Part shown: piece after piece, positions 45,154 through 53,988 of the stretch
Layout: the number at the start of each line of letters is the position of its first letter
How positions within the stretch are numbered: the stretch's first letter is position 1
Source of the DNA: Flavobacterium phragmitis
Lineage (GTDB): Bacteria; Bacteroidota; Bacteroidia; Flavobacteriales; Flavobacteriaceae
NCBI RefSeq assembly: GCF_900112575.1
Contig: NZ_FOMH01000015.1
Coordinates: 1-64,000 of the forward strand
Length of the DNA: 64,000 bases
Reading direction: 5' to 3'
Position numbers and translations under genes: made by a program
The notes under the pieces: generated by a model
Told to the model about the DNA's origin: nothing
The model's database searches: none
What the model saw: the letters and a program-made list of their open reading frames with translations, nothing else

Positions 45154-46101
45154 ATGAAAAAAATACATTTTGCAATACTTCTTATTGTTTTCGTTGCTAA
45201 TAAATCATTTACACAGACTCAAACTCATTATGATACTTTGTCGGTGGGCAAAATAAAACAAGTCATCTCTTATAAAGGAAAACAGACTTCTCCTCTGATT
45301 TTGTTTTTGCATGGCGGACCCGGCAGTTCTCGAATGAATCAAGCGGAAAAATTTACGAATAAACTTGAAGATCATTTTTTAGTGGTTCAGTGGGACCAAA
45401 GAGACGCTGGCAGAACTTTAGCTCTTAATAAATCTTCGGAGCCAATCACGTTGGAACTAATGGAAAATGATACTTATGAATTGGTAAAGCTTCTTTTGAA
45501 AAAATTTAATAAACAAAAAATATATCTCGCAGGCGAATCTTGGGGAACTGTATTGGGTTTTTATATGACTCAAAAACATCCAGATTTATTAAATGCTTAT
45601 TTGGCATTCAGTCCTGTAATCGATCAATCGAAAAGCGAACAAATGCTGTTGGACAAACTTAAAGCTGATGCAAAAGAAAAACATAATACCGCAGCGGAAA
45701 AAGAACTAAAAACGGTAAAAATTCCTTTTGAAAACTATGAGCAAATATTTTATTCCAGAAAATGGATGTTTCATTATGATGGGCAGCCTTTTGCCGATAA
45801 AGATACAACCGTAGTAAAAGAATATCTTAAATCCTGGTCAGACACTTGGATGCCAACATGGAATAAAGCCATTAAACAAAACCTTTTTAAAGATCTCCCT
45901 TCTGTTAAATGTCCAGTATATTTCTTTATTGGCGAAAAGGATCTTCAAACCAACTTTACTATTGCTGAACAATATTTCGAAAAACTAAAAGCTCCTAAGA
46001 AAAAAATATTTTTGTTTAAAGATGCAGGTCATTCCGTTTTAACTGAAAAATCAGAAGAAGTTCAAAAAATTATTATTGACGAAATTTTAAAAGGCAGTTA
46101 A
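45154..46101 (+). CDS. Secreted alpha/beta hydrolase, prolyl-aminopeptidase (S33)-like
   Basis: A 315-aa protein with a signal peptide (ending NKSFTQ). The alpha/beta hydrolase core shows the oxyanion block LHGGPGSS, VVQWDQRDAGRT, the nucleophile elbow GESWG and the late GHSV histidine. HGGPG and WDQRGxG-like blocks are typical of the S33 prolyl aminopeptidase group, but secreted Flavobacterium members have unknown substrates. It is a single gene with its own upstream region and has no clear link to the xylan locus. Confidence 0.85.
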   Translation: MKKIHFAILLIVFVANKSFTQTQTHYDTLSVGKIKQVISYKGKQTSPLILFLHGGPGSSRMNQAEKFTNKLEDHFLVVQWDQRDAGRTLALNKSSEPITLELMENDTYELVKLLLKKFNKQKIYLAGESWGTVLGFYMTQKHPDLLNAYLAFSPVIDQSKSEQMLLDKLKADAKEKHNTAAEKELKTVKIPFENYEQIFYSRKWMFHYDGQPFADKDTTVVKEYLKSWSDTWMPTWNKAIKQNLFKDLPSVKCPVYFFIGEKDLQTNFTIAEQYFEKLKAPKKKIFLFKDAGHSVLTEKSEEVQKIIIDEILKGS

Positions 46102-46155
46102 AACATCGCAGGTTTTCCACTCAACAAAAAGAAAGAAAATTCTTTAATTATTTAT

Positions 46156-46163
46156 TATATTTG
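46156..46163 (+). promoter_or_regulatory. -7 box (TATATTTG) before the putative restriction nuclease gene
   Basis: TATATTTG at 46156-46163 matches TAnnTTTG and lies 48 bp before the ATG. No good -33 TTG is seen 17-23 bp upstream, so it may need an activator or be weak. Confidence 0.4.
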
Positions 46164-46211
46164 AAACTCAAATGGTTACAACTGACAAATAATTAATGAA
46201 GTTTTAAATCT

Positions 46212-46976
46212 ATGAAACTGAGCCATAAAGTAATTGAACAGAAAGATTATTACTATGTAAGCAACGCAAGAGCATTTTCGGGTCTGCCAATTTCCAAATT
46301 TGAAATACAGAAGGTTATAGATTTTTCATTTGAAATGAATTTTGGCAAAGGACATCATCGTAATTGTCGAACGGGTGGACAATATACAAGAAGAAAAAGC
46401 GAAAAATTCTGTAATACTTTTCAAGGAAAACTAGCAGAGGTTGTTCTTTACCATTATTTTAAAGTCCAAAATCTTGAATCCAGAGAACCTGATTTCGAAA
46501 TTTATGGTGAAGGTGTTTGGGATGATTCCGATTTGGAAATTAAAGACAGGAAAATCAATGTTAAATCTGCTGCCGCTCAGTCCAACTTATTGCTTCTTGA
46601 AACAAAAGATTGGAATCATCAAGGACAATACATTCCTAATCTTTCATTAAATAACGGTTCTACAATCCAATACGATTATTTCATTTTGGTCAGAATTCAA
46701 CCGGATATTAAAAAAATATTTACTGCTAAGAAATGTTTGTATTGCGATGAAATGACAAAAAATGAAATTGAAGAATTAATTTTCAATTCAGTCTGGGAGT
46801 TTGATATTGCTGGATATTGCAACCATCAGGAATTGATAAACACAATCAATAATAATGATGTTCTGCCTCAAAATGCAATGTTAAATCAATACACTAAAAT
46901 GGATGCCAGCAATTACTATATCCAAAGCGGCGATCTGCATCCGATTGATAGTTTAGTAAAAATATTAAGTTCTTAA
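46212..46976 (+). CDS. Putative type II restriction endonuclease (PD-(D/E)XK-like)
   Basis: A 254-aa protein that I do not recognise by name. It faces a C5-cytosine methyltransferase gene tail to tail with a 42-bp gap, the usual layout of a type II restriction-modification pair. The sequence has elements of a PD-(D/E)XK nuclease: E76 in QGKLAEVV, D94 in EPDFEIY, and D107 followed by LEIK and INVKS (K111 or K118). No signal peptide. The nuclease role is inferred from context plus these residues. Recognition site is unknown. Confidence 0.6.
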   Translation: MKLSHKVIEQKDYYYVSNARAFSGLPISKFEIQKVIDFSFEMNFGKGHHRNCRTGGQYTRRKSEKFCNTFQGKLAEVVLYHYFKVQNLESREPDFEIYGEGVWDDSDLEIKDRKINVKSAAAQSNLLLLETKDWNHQGQYIPNLSLNNGSTIQYDYFILVRIQPDIKKIFTAKKCLYCDEMTKNEIEELIFNSVWEFDIAGYCNHQELINTINNNDVLPQNAMLNQYTKMDASNYYIQSGDLHPIDSLVKILSS

Positions 46977-47018
46977 ATCACAAATAATGACTTCAGCAAT
47001 AAATTTAAAATCAAAAAA

Positions 47019-48005
47019 TTATTGCACTGTACTAGTCAATACTGGGACATTTTCTAGAACTTCCAATATTTTTTTAGATAATGCTTCAATTACTGGAACA
47101 CTTACAGAGTTTCCTGCCTGTTTATACAAACTGGAATTAGCCAATTTAGCTGGAATTTTAAATGAATCAGGAAAACCTTGGAATCTTAAACATTCTCTCG
47201 GTGTCAGCTTCCTAAATCCAAAATCTGTTTTTATTAAAGGAACATTATGGCCGCCAGTTCCCATGTTTGCAGTTAAGGTAGGACAAACATTAGATTTATT
47301 TTCTCTTACATATTGCCTTCTGAATTGATACACTGTGTCTTTTGACTTCATTGTCTCTTGCAGCATATTAAACATGTATTTATCTTCCTTATAATAGAAA
47401 TTTTCTTCTACTTTTTCTTTTGTAATTACATCTTCAATTGTTCGAGTCAATTCTTCTTTCTTTGGAAATTTAAAAGTTTTCTCGGCATCAGGATATTCTA
47501 ATGTATCAAATGCCACCATAAATATCCTTTCTCTATTGTGAGGTATGTTTCCGTAATCTTTAGTATTTAAAACTTGTGATTGAAAGGAGTAGTTTCTTTC
47601 TCTTAACGAAGATTCAATCACTTTCATTGTTTTTCCGTTATCATGATTCACAAGATTTTTTACATTTTCTAAAAATATTACTTTAGGTCGCATAGTATCT
47701 ACGAAATCTAAAATTCTAAAAAAATGATTCCCCCTATTATCATCAAAACCTTTTCTATAACCAGCAACTGAAAAAGGCTGGCACGGAAATCCACCAGTTA
47801 AAATATCAACTTTTGGAATAGTATCTAAATCCAATTGCAAAACATCTCCTTCTATAAGCATATGTTTGAAGTTTTCTCGGTAAGTTACACAAGCATTTTT
47901 ATCAAACTCATTGGCCCAAAGTAAGTCAAATCCAGAATTTTTAAATCCCATACAAATGCCGCCAATACCTGCGTATAAACTCCCTACCTTAAACTTTTCA
48001 CTCAT
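47019..48005 (-). CDS. DNA (cytosine-5-)-methyltransferase
   Basis: A 328-aa enzyme with all main C5-methylase motifs in order: I (LYAGIGGICMGF), IV with the catalytic Cys (TGGFPCQPFSVAG), VI (FLENVKN), VIII (QFRRQYVREN), IX region (RKLTPRECLRFQGFPD) and X (YKQAGNSVSVPVIE). The short target-recognition domain between VIII and IX (TLTANMGTGGHN) is small, as in type II enzymes. It has no N-terminal helix-turn-helix, and no controller gene is near. A 17-bp palindrome overlaps its promoter, so expression may be controlled there. Confidence 0.95.
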   Translation of the reverse strand: MSEKFKVGSLYAGIGGICMGFKNSGFDLLWANEFDKNACVTYRENFKHMLIEGDVLQLDLDTIPKVDILTGGFPCQPFSVAGYRKGFDDNRGNHFFRILDFVDTMRPKVIFLENVKNLVNHDNGKTMKVIESSLRERNYSFQSQVLNTKDYGNIPHNRERIFMVAFDTLEYPDAEKTFKFPKKEELTRTIEDVITKEKVEENFYYKEDKYMFNMLQETMKSKDTVYQFRRQYVRENKSNVCPTLTANMGTGGHNVPLIKTDFGFRKLTPRECLRFQGFPDSFKIPAKLANSSLYKQAGNSVSVPVIEALSKKILEVLENVPVLTSTVQ

Positions 48006-48030
48006 TGCTCTTACTCTTTTTTATGCCAAT

Positions 48031-48052
48031 TTGTACTTAAAGTACAAATATA
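48031..48052 (-). promoter_or_regulatory. Methyltransferase promoter -7 box with overlapping palindrome
   Basis: TTGTACTT-A-AAGTACAA (48031-48047) is a perfect inverted repeat. On the minus strand it overlaps the -7 box TATATTTG (48052-48045). A protein or a modification at this site would block transcription of the methyltransferase gene. Confidence 0.5.
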
Positions 48053-48251
48053 CATGTTATCCTGTTTATTATATTAGACAAATATCAGCATCATTCAAAT
48101 TTTAAGCAATAGTATAATCTCGGATATTTGGCAAAAGTTCTATTGTCTGAATAAGAAGAAATCTTTTGCCTTAAATAAAACAAAAAACTTCCCTTTACAG
48201 CCAGCAAAGAGAAGTTCTCATCCAAATTTAAACGGCAGAACATTTTGTATT

Positions 48252-48491
48252 CTAACCGTTACGAACAATATAAAAAAGTATTTCTTCCTCTAATTCTTTA
48301 GATAAAATTTCACACTCCTGCTCCTTTAGGAAATTTTTTTCCTTTTTCTTTCTGTAGTTTTCTCCATTTACAATGTTGTCACAGTAATTATCACAAATCC
48401 CCCTAAATTTTTCATCAATTAAATACATCTTGCGTATTGATTCAAAATACTCAGCAAACTTCATATTATATAATTGATCAGGTAAAGACAT
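48252..48491 (-). CDS. Small charged protein of unknown function
   Basis: A 79-aa ORF with a highly charged, helix-rich sequence (KKKEKNFLKEQECEILSKEL) and no signal peptide. I do not recognise the family. It has an ATG start, reads on the minus strand and is not overlapped by another gene. It lies between the methyltransferase and antiporter genes. Coding character is plausible but not proven. Confidence 0.5.
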   Translation of the reverse strand: MSLPDQLYNMKFAEYFESIRKMYLIDEKFRGICDNYCDNIVNGENYRKKKEKNFLKEQECEILSKELEEEILFYIVRNG

Positions 48492-48814
48492 CTTCTTGAA
48501 ATTTTAAATATTATTAAAATCAATAATCTACACTGTTGTAAAAATGCTACATTGCTCTAAATCTTTATTTCCGTTATTGTAGTTTTTGAAAATTATATTT
48601 TTAAGGTTTTCAGGAGTAAAACTGATTGCACTTTCGATAATATCAAAGTTATGACCACAATCAATTTAAAATTGTACCAAGTTTCTAAATTCGGTTTCAA
48701 ATTATAATTTGAAACGAAGTTTTGATTTTATGAAACATTAAGTATTGCATTTCGGTAATTGCGAACAAAAATCCACCTATCTTTTTAACTAATTTGATTT
48801 ACAAAAAACACAAA
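48492..48814. other. Gap with a 22-bp perfect palindrome
   Basis: This 323-bp AT-rich gap contains no ORF. At 48694-48715 a perfect 22-bp palindrome (GTTTCAAATTA with TAATTTGAAAC) lies about 100 bp past the antiporter stop. Too AT-rich and without T-tail to be a classical terminator. Confidence 0.6.
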
Positions 48815-50932
48815 TTATTTAAAAATATTTCTAATCGCTTTTCCTATTTCAGCAAAATCATCATGACTGCTCACTGATCTTTTTTCTGTATTGTTTTTAA
48901 GAGTTTTAGAAAAAGGATAGATCAACATATAGTTGTTGTTATTGAATTTCTCATTCAAAAGATCCGGCACATCTCTCATTTGCGAAAAATACGAATGCAT
49001 TCCTTTATCTCCCATCATAATAATCAACCCTTCATTTTCTTCAATACTGATTGCGGTCTGTATGGCATTTTTCCAATCTAAAAGAACATCAAATGTGGCT
49101 TCTATAGAGGCTTTTTTAGCGATTCTTTTTAGAATGTTTAAAGTTTTTTCTTTTCCATAAAAACTCATTTTTGCGCCAGAATTACGACCTATATTCCAGA
49201 TTCTTAACATCGAATGAAAAAATCCTGCATCCATTTCGGCATCAGCTGGTATGAAAACCAGATATCTTTTTACGGTAGCTGCAGGCTGTACAGCATGATA
49301 CACCATCAAATTTATGTTCTTATTTCGCAGATAGCCGTTATATAAATTATAGACAAACGAAGCCGAAAAACCTTTTCCTCCCTCCAGTCCTACTATAAGA
49401 TCACTAATTTCTTTTTCTTTTATCACATTACTTATTCCTCCTGCCGTATCATTATCATGACGGGTTATGGGATACAATTCAACATCGGCAGCAGCAGCTG
49501 CTTTAACCGCAGTATCCATTATTTTTTCAGCATTTTTAACAGAGGATTCATTGGCATCTTCATTAATTACATTAACAGCATACAGCGCTTTGTTGGAAGC
49601 TGTTTTGACCATTAGTCCGAGATTCACCATTTTATCAACAGTTGCTTCATGATTAACTGCCAGCAATATATTTTCCTTCTCTTCACTTTTTCCCGAAACT
49701 GTATTGTCTTTATCTGCCTGTGCTATACGTTGCGCGCTTGCCATCGAAACAAACGAAGATATGGTACAGGATACTAGAATCAGAAGAATACTGCCGTTAA
49801 GAACATGCTCATTTAAAAGCCTGATGGGTTCACCTGCATCATTTTCTCCAATAATTATGTTATATCCTACCATAACAGATGCTAGTGTAGCCGCTGCTGA
49901 TGCCGCACTCATTCCAAAAATAAGCTGTCCTTCATCATTGGTAAGTTTAAATGTTTTTTTGGTCAGCATAGCTGCACAGTATTTTCCGCCTATCGAAGCT
50001 ATAAGCATAATTGTGGCTACCCATAATGTTTCCCAACTTTGTATAAAAGCATTAAAATCAATCAGCATTCCGACGCTTATTAAAAAGAAAGGAATGAAAA
50101 TCGCATTTCCCACAAATTCTACTCTGTTCATTAATGATGACGTATGTGGAATTAGTTTGTTTAAAGCCAATCCAGCAAAAAAAGCACCAATAATAGATTC
50201 AATTCCTGCTAATTCAGCCAGAAGTGCGGCAAGATAAATCATAACAATTACAAAAAGATATTGAGATATTTTATCTTCAACAGTTTTAAAAAACCAACGT
50301 GCGATAATAGGGAAAACCAATAGTACAATTAAAGTAAAAACAACCATTGAAACAGAGAGCTTAACCCAGAAAGCTGTACCCGCTTCTCCCTGTGACATTC
50401 CTACAATAGCGGCAAGAACCAAAAGCGAAAGTACATCTGTAATCATGGTACCACCCACTGTTATATTTACCGAAAGATTTTTGGCAATCCCTAAACCACT
50501 AACCATTGGATAGACAATTAAGGTATGTGACGAAAAAAGGCTGGCAAATAGAATCGAAGTAAGGAGTGAAAATCCTAAAACATAATAACCTCCCACTAGC
50601 CCTAAAATAAACGGAACAGCAAAAGTGAAAATCGAAAAAATAATGCTTTTCCATTTATTCTTTTTAAAATCGGCCATATCAATTTCCAGACCGGCTAAAA
50701 ACATAATATACAAAAGACCTGTAGTTCCTGTAACCACTACGCTACTATCTCTTGACAATACGCCAAAACCGTTTGGACCAATAATAGCTCCAGCAATAAT
50801 AAGACCTAGCAAATGCGGTACTTTTATTTTATTAAGCAAAAGCGGAATACATAAAATGATGATAATTTCGATAAGAAACTTCAATAACGGATCTTCAATA
50901 GGAAGGCTTATATGGTGAATACTCAGCAGCAT
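48815..50932 (-). CDS. CPA2-type cation/proton antiporter with UspA-like tail
   Basis: A 705-aa inner-membrane protein with about 12 hydrophobic helices (residues about 15-400; PHLLGLIIAGAIIGPNGFG, FSSHTLIVYPMVSGLGIAKN, GIESIIGAFFAGLALNKLIP), the fold of the monovalent cation:proton antiporter-2 family. The cytoplasmic part (about 420-690) resembles two universal-stress-protein domains (ILLAVNHEATVDKMVNLGL, then YLVFIPADAEMDAGF). It likely exchanges Na+ or K+ for protons and is gated by the tail. It begins 3 bp after the lipoprotein gene stop, so the two form an operon. Confidence 0.92.
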   Translation of the reverse strand: MLLSIHHISLPIEDPLLKFLIEIIIILCIPLLLNKIKVPHLLGLIIAGAIIGPNGFGVLSRDSSVVVTGTTGLLYIMFLAGLEIDMADFKKNKWKSIIFSIFTFAVPFILGLVGGYYVLGFSLLTSILFASLFSSHTLIVYPMVSGLGIAKNLSVNITVGGTMITDVLSLLVLAAIVGMSQGEAGTAFWVKLSVSMVVFTLIVLLVFPIIARWFFKTVEDKISQYLFVIVMIYLAALLAELAGIESIIGAFFAGLALNKLIPHTSSLMNRVEFVGNAIFIPFFLISVGMLIDFNAFIQSWETLWVATIMLIASIGGKYCAAMLTKKTFKLTNDEGQLIFGMSAASAAATLASVMVGYNIIIGENDAGEPIRLLNEHVLNGSILLILVSCTISSFVSMASAQRIAQADKDNTVSGKSEEKENILLAVNHEATVDKMVNLGLMVKTASNKALYAVNVINEDANESSVKNAEKIMDTAVKAAAAADVELYPITRHDNDTAGGISNVIKEKEISDLIVGLEGGKGFSASFVYNLYNGYLRNKNINLMVYHAVQPAATVKRYLVFIPADAEMDAGFFHSMLRIWNIGRNSGAKMSFYGKEKTLNILKRIAKKASIEATFDVLLDWKNAIQTAISIEENEGLIIMMGDKGMHSYFSQMRDVPDLLNEKFNNNNYMLIYPFSKTLKNNTEKRSVSSHDDFAEIGKAIRNIFK

Positions 50933-50935
50933 AAA

Positions 50936-51511
50936 TTACTTTTTATTAGATGGAGTAAGTTCAACTGAGAATTTTGCTGTACAGTTATCCTGGCCAGTGA
51001 TAGTCTGCGTGCCTTTTATGATGTTTTTTTTAATATCGTCGAGCACTACGCTTACTTTAATTTTGTTTTTAGCAGAAGTTTCTTTAGCCGAATCGAGGAC
51101 TATTTTGTTTTCTAAAAACTGTCCCGTAAAAACACGTTTAATTTCATTATTACTTAAAACATTGGTATACATACCAACAGAATCAGATATAAATTCCCAA
51201 ATTTCATTGCGCTGGTCGCCAATAACATAATTGCTGCAGTTCGATTCTCTGCAGATCATTTTACTATTCCATTTGATTTTAAGGCTGTCCGGCCATTCTT
51301 TTGCCTGAGGAAAGGTATCTTTAACTTTAGAAACAGACAGCAGACTGTCTCTAAATTTTAAGAGCTTATCATATTCTGCTTCTTTATCTTGAAATTGTTT
51401 TTCGCGTTCTAAAAGTGCATTTTCACGAAGAATGAGTTCCTGTTCTTTTTTATTACCACAGGAAGACAAAATGGATATAAAAAATAGAAGAAAAAGCTTT
51501 CTTGAAGTCAT
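50936..51511 (-). CDS. Lipoprotein with coiled coil, unknown function
   Basis: I start at the ATG at 51511 (191 aa); the longer frame to 51535 begins with TTG. The N-terminus is a lipoprotein signal (LLFFISILSSCGNKK). A charged coiled coil follows (LILRENALLEREKQFQDKEA), then a small beta-rich domain with two Cys in ICRESNCSNY. No known family recognised. It is the first gene of a two-gene operon with the antiporter, with only 3 bp between them. Confidence 0.75.
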   Translation of the reverse strand: MTSRKLFLLFFISILSSCGNKKEQELILRENALLEREKQFQDKEAEYDKLLKFRDSLLSVSKVKDTFPQAKEWPDSLKIKWNSKMICRESNCSNYVIGDQRNEIWEFISDSVGMYTNVLSNNEIKRVFTGQFLENKIVLDSAKETSAKNKIKVSVVLDDIKKNIIKGTQTITGQDNCTAKFSVELTPSNKK

Positions 51512-51639
51512 AAGATTTGATTTTGGACTATACAAGGTAAGCAGAAAAATTCTTTTTTGAAGACTAAAAGCAAAAAAAAAAGAGATTTTAGTCTAATAGC
51601 AACCTATGTTTTAGCAAAAACATATTGGACCAAAAAAAA

Positions 51640-51665
51640 CAAGAGCCCAAAAGACTCTTGTTTTT
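51640..51665 (-). terminator. Terminator after the L,D-transpeptidase-like gene
   Basis: CAAGAG (51640-51645) pairs with CTCTTG (51655-51660). The minus strand continues with eight T, the plus strand with five T. It ends the L,D-transpeptidase-like transcript before the lipoprotein/antiporter operon. Confidence 0.8.
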
Positions 51666-51701
51666 ATGATGAGAATATATCTCTTTTATATTTTTCTATT
51701 T

Positions 51702-52304
51702 CTAGTAATAAACCGAAAGCATGATTTTAGAATCTGAACTCTCTATAAATTTGTCAAGTCTTTTAAAGAATGCTTCACTTACCATTGGACAGCCGTGGCT
51801 GTTGATGATGTAGTATTCTTTTTCATCATCTGGAACTTCTTTATAACAGTGTAGAACGATAGCTCTTTTTTGAGCATTATTATTTGTTTCATCCATTCCG
51901 CTAAGTCTATAAGCTTTCCCAAAGACACCTTTATAAGGCTTCTCTACACCATAACGACCTAATGAAGTGCAATTGGAATTAGGCATATTGCTAAACTGCA
52001 GAATATCTCCCTTTATTCCAGTTTCAGATCCAGAACCATGTGCAACAAGTCCTTGATCGATAATTTTTTCATTCTCAAGATCGTAAACAAAAAAACGGTT
52101 TTTTCCAGATTTGATCTTCATGTCAACAAGAAAAGCAATCTTCTTGCTATAACCGCGATTTGCAGAAACATAAGTCTTAACCTCACTTACATGTTCGTTA
52201 AGTCTTGCTAATTCAATTTCATTTAATATTTCTTTTCTGTCCGTTAGGTTGTAGGTTGTAAACGAACTAAGAGAAAAAAGCAGTGCCACAAAAAATATTC
52301 TCAT
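51702..52304 (-). CDS. L,D-transpeptidase-like (YkuD_2) murein protein
   Basis: The ATG at 52304 gives 200 aa starting with a signal peptide (MRIFFVALLFSLSSFTTY); the longer frame to 52400 starts with TTG. The catalytic domain carries VAHGSGSETG and the Cys motif SHGCPMVS near the C-terminus, as in YkuD_2 (murein L,D-transpeptidase catalytic domain family). Activity would be cross-linking or trimming of peptidoglycan peptides in the periplasm. It is a single gene next to the phage-derived region but is of chromosomal type, and common in Flavobacteria. Confidence 0.88.
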   Translation of the reverse strand: MRIFFVALLFSLSSFTTYNLTDRKEILNEIELARLNEHVSEVKTYVSANRGYSKKIAFLVDMKIKSGKNRFFVYDLENEKIIDQGLVAHGSGSETGIKGDILQFSNMPNSNCTSLGRYGVEKPYKGVFGKAYRLSGMDETNNNAQKRAIVLHCYKEVPDDEKEYYIINSHGCPMVSEAFFKRLDKFIESSDSKIMLSVYY

Positions 52305-52570
52305 AAGCAGGCTATAATTAAAGTTAAAAAACAGATTTGGGTACTTTGTCAAAAAACAAAATTGTGGTTCTCCTCTTTGACTTTGCAAAATTATGTACAA
52401 ATTTTACACAATTCCCACATTTCAGATGTTAAATATATTATAAATATTTGATTAGTTGAACTTTACAAAGACTTTTTTTTATCGCCGAGATGTTTTTTAA
52501 CATAAAACAAATTAAAAAAGCCACTATAGCATACATTATAATGGTTTTCTTTTCGTTTTTTAATAAAAAC

Positions 52571-53254
52571 TTACATCATTGTATTAATTCTAATACTTGC
52601 TTTTATAAGTGCCAATGCAGATATCTTAGAAATATGAATATCTTTTGGCTGGTGATGTGAATTTTGACTTACCAACTTCACATATTCCACACCTTGATCT
52701 GATTTTTGAACATACTTTACTGTAATATATTCTTCCCAATCATTTAGCTTGACACTCAAAAGATACATTTCTCCAAAAAAGATATTTTCAAATTCGGTTT
52801 CTTTATACAAAACGATATCTCCCGATTTCAATAACGGATACATACTATCTCCTGTTACAGAAATGGCACCATCGCATTTAGGTAAATTCGGAATTTTTAT
52901 AGTATCTAAAACCCTTTGTGGTTCGCCACTATTGAACAACTCCCGTAATCCTGCAACAGCTTCCAAATCATACAACGGGATTTCCTGATTGATATGAATA
53001 GAATCGACTGTTTTTCTATCATTATTCATAATCATCACACTTGTATTATCCTCCTTTATCATAGGTCCGTTACCTGTTAAAAGCCATTCCGAATTTATAT
53101 CAGGATAATAGTGTAAAATTTTACACGCCTTATCTGTCCCCATATTGCTGCTATTATCTAAAAACTTATTAGAAAATCCCAGGTCATTACAAAACTTATA
53201 CTTACTAATTCCTTTATAATCAAGGTATTCTCTCATCCTCTCCGTTGACCCCAT
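52571..53254 (-). CDS. CI/LexA-like repressor with S24 peptidase domain
   Basis: A 227-aa protein. The N-terminal 65 residues form a helix-turn-helix of the phage Bacteroidota type (MREYLDYKGISKYKFCNDLG, INSEWLLTGNGPM). The C-terminal half is an S24 domain with nucleophile S137 (VTGDSMYPLL) and general-base K180 (YITVKYVQ), so RecA-stimulated self-cleavage is possible. It is divergent from the phage-like operon. One palindrome in the intervening promoter and a second inside codons 43-48 of this gene suggest operator sites with autoregulation. It probably keeps the lysis/toxin operon silent until DNA damage. Confidence 0.9.
   Translation of the reverse strand: MGSTERMREYLDYKGISKYKFCNDLGFSNKFLDNSSNMGTDKACKILHYYPDINSEWLLTGNGPMIKEDNTSVMIMNNDRKTVDSIHINQEIPLYDLEAVAGLRELFNSGEPQRVLDTIKIPNLPKCDGAISVTGDSMYPLLKSGDIVLYKETEFENIFFGEMYLLSVKLNDWEEYITVKYVQKSDQGVEYVKLVSQNSHHQPKDIHISKISALALIKASIRINTMM
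53111..53126. promoter_or_regulatory. Operator candidate inside the repressor gene
   Basis: GTGTAAAATTTTACAC is a perfect 16-bp palindrome in codons 43-48 of the S24 repressor gene. It agrees at 13 of 16 positions with the promoter palindrome at 53292, with the same spacing of half-sites TGTAA and TTACA. The centre-to-centre distance is 181 bp. Confidence 0.6.
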
Positions 53255-53554
53255 AACAAAGCGTATTTTTTTACGTTAAAAATTTGTTTTGATGTAATAT
53301 TTTACATTATATTTGCAAAGTAAAGAAAAATAAAAATCAAAAACAATAGAAATATTAACATTTTTATAAAACACAAATACAAAGCACAAATGACAAAACA
53401 AAAATAAATAATTCATAATCAATAAATTAAACACCAAAAAAGTCTTAAAAAATCAAAAAACCACAAACTACGCTGAATAGGAATAAAACTACGAATAAGA
53501 TGTATTATTAATCATTAATTAAAAAAAACATTCATCATTGCTTAAATAATTAAA
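53255..53554. other. Divergent control region of the phage-derived operon
   Basis: The 300 bp between the repressor and the first plus-strand gene hold the operon promoter and an operator candidate. A second dyad, CGTA at 53262-53265 with TACG at 53272-53275, lies near the repressor start. The downstream half is A-rich with no other structure. Confidence 0.65.
53283..53315 (+). promoter_or_regulatory. Promoter of the phage-derived operon with embedded operator
   Basis: TTTG (53283-53286), a 21-nt spacer and TATATTTG (53308-53315) match the Bacteroidota consensus. The spacer contains ATGTAA-TATT-TTACAT (53292-53307), a palindrome reaching exactly to the -7 box. Binding there would exclude RNA polymerase. 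Confidence 0.75.
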
Positions 53555-53692
53555 ATGGAAACAAATCAAATCAAGGAAAAAATTCAGGAACTGGAAAATT
53601 GGCTGATTGAAAATCCAAACAGTCCTGAAAGAAGTTTAATTGAATCTGACATTAAAAAATTACGAACCTTATTAGAAAAAAATCATGAGTAG
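53555..53692 (+). CDS. 45-aa phage-type small protein
   Basis: ATG at 53555 opens a 45-aa frame (METNQIKEKIQELENWLIEN start, ending LEKNHE), predicted to be all helical. It is the first gene after the operon promoter, with about 240 nt leader. Its stop overlaps the next start by 8 bases (ATGAGTAG), a sign of translational coupling and of being a real gene. Function unknown; amphipathic charged helices. Confidence 0.6.
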   Translation: METNQIKEKIQELENWLIENPNSPERSLIESDIKKLRTLLEKNHE

Positions 53693-53963
53693 AAATCAAA
53701 TCGAAGCACGTATTGCACAATTGTATCTGGCTCTTCAGTATTGTTCTGAAAAAAGTAAAACTTTTACAGCTGGAGAAAGAATCTGTATTAATCAGGAGCG
53801 TTTTCAATGGATGCATATTCTAGAAAATGAAACTGCTGCTCCCCGTCCCGTTTCTCAAAACATTGAGAATAAACTGAAAGAAGTTTCAAGATTGGCCTTA
53901 CTGCACAATTTTAAACCTTACTACGGAAATCCTCTTAAAGAAGAGATTTTATTACATAACTAA
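53685..53963 (+). CDS. 92-aa phage-type hypothetical protein
   Basis: A 92-aa soluble protein (MSRNQIEARIAQLYLALQYC start) without signal peptide. I do not recognise the family. It overlaps the preceding 45-aa gene and is followed after 25 bp by the DUF3164-like gene, so it is in the early part of the phage-derived operon. Helix-rich; no motif seen. Confidence 0.65.
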   Translation: MSRNQIEARIAQLYLALQYCSEKSKTFTAGERICINQERFQWMHILENETAAPRPVSQNIENKLKEVSRLALLHNFKPYYGNPLKEEILLHN

Positions 53964-53988
53964 TATAATAAACTAAAAGCCAAATATT

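Noticed and set aside
49704..50237. 177-aa plus-strand ORF within the antiporter gene
   Set aside because: Hydrophobic because it mirrors membrane helices on the other strand; no family features.
52394..52408. Third copy of the S24 operator (TGTA and TACA half-sites)
   Set aside because: Half-site spacing is one base longer and the core differs; it lies before the L,D-transpeptidase-like gene and is probably chance.
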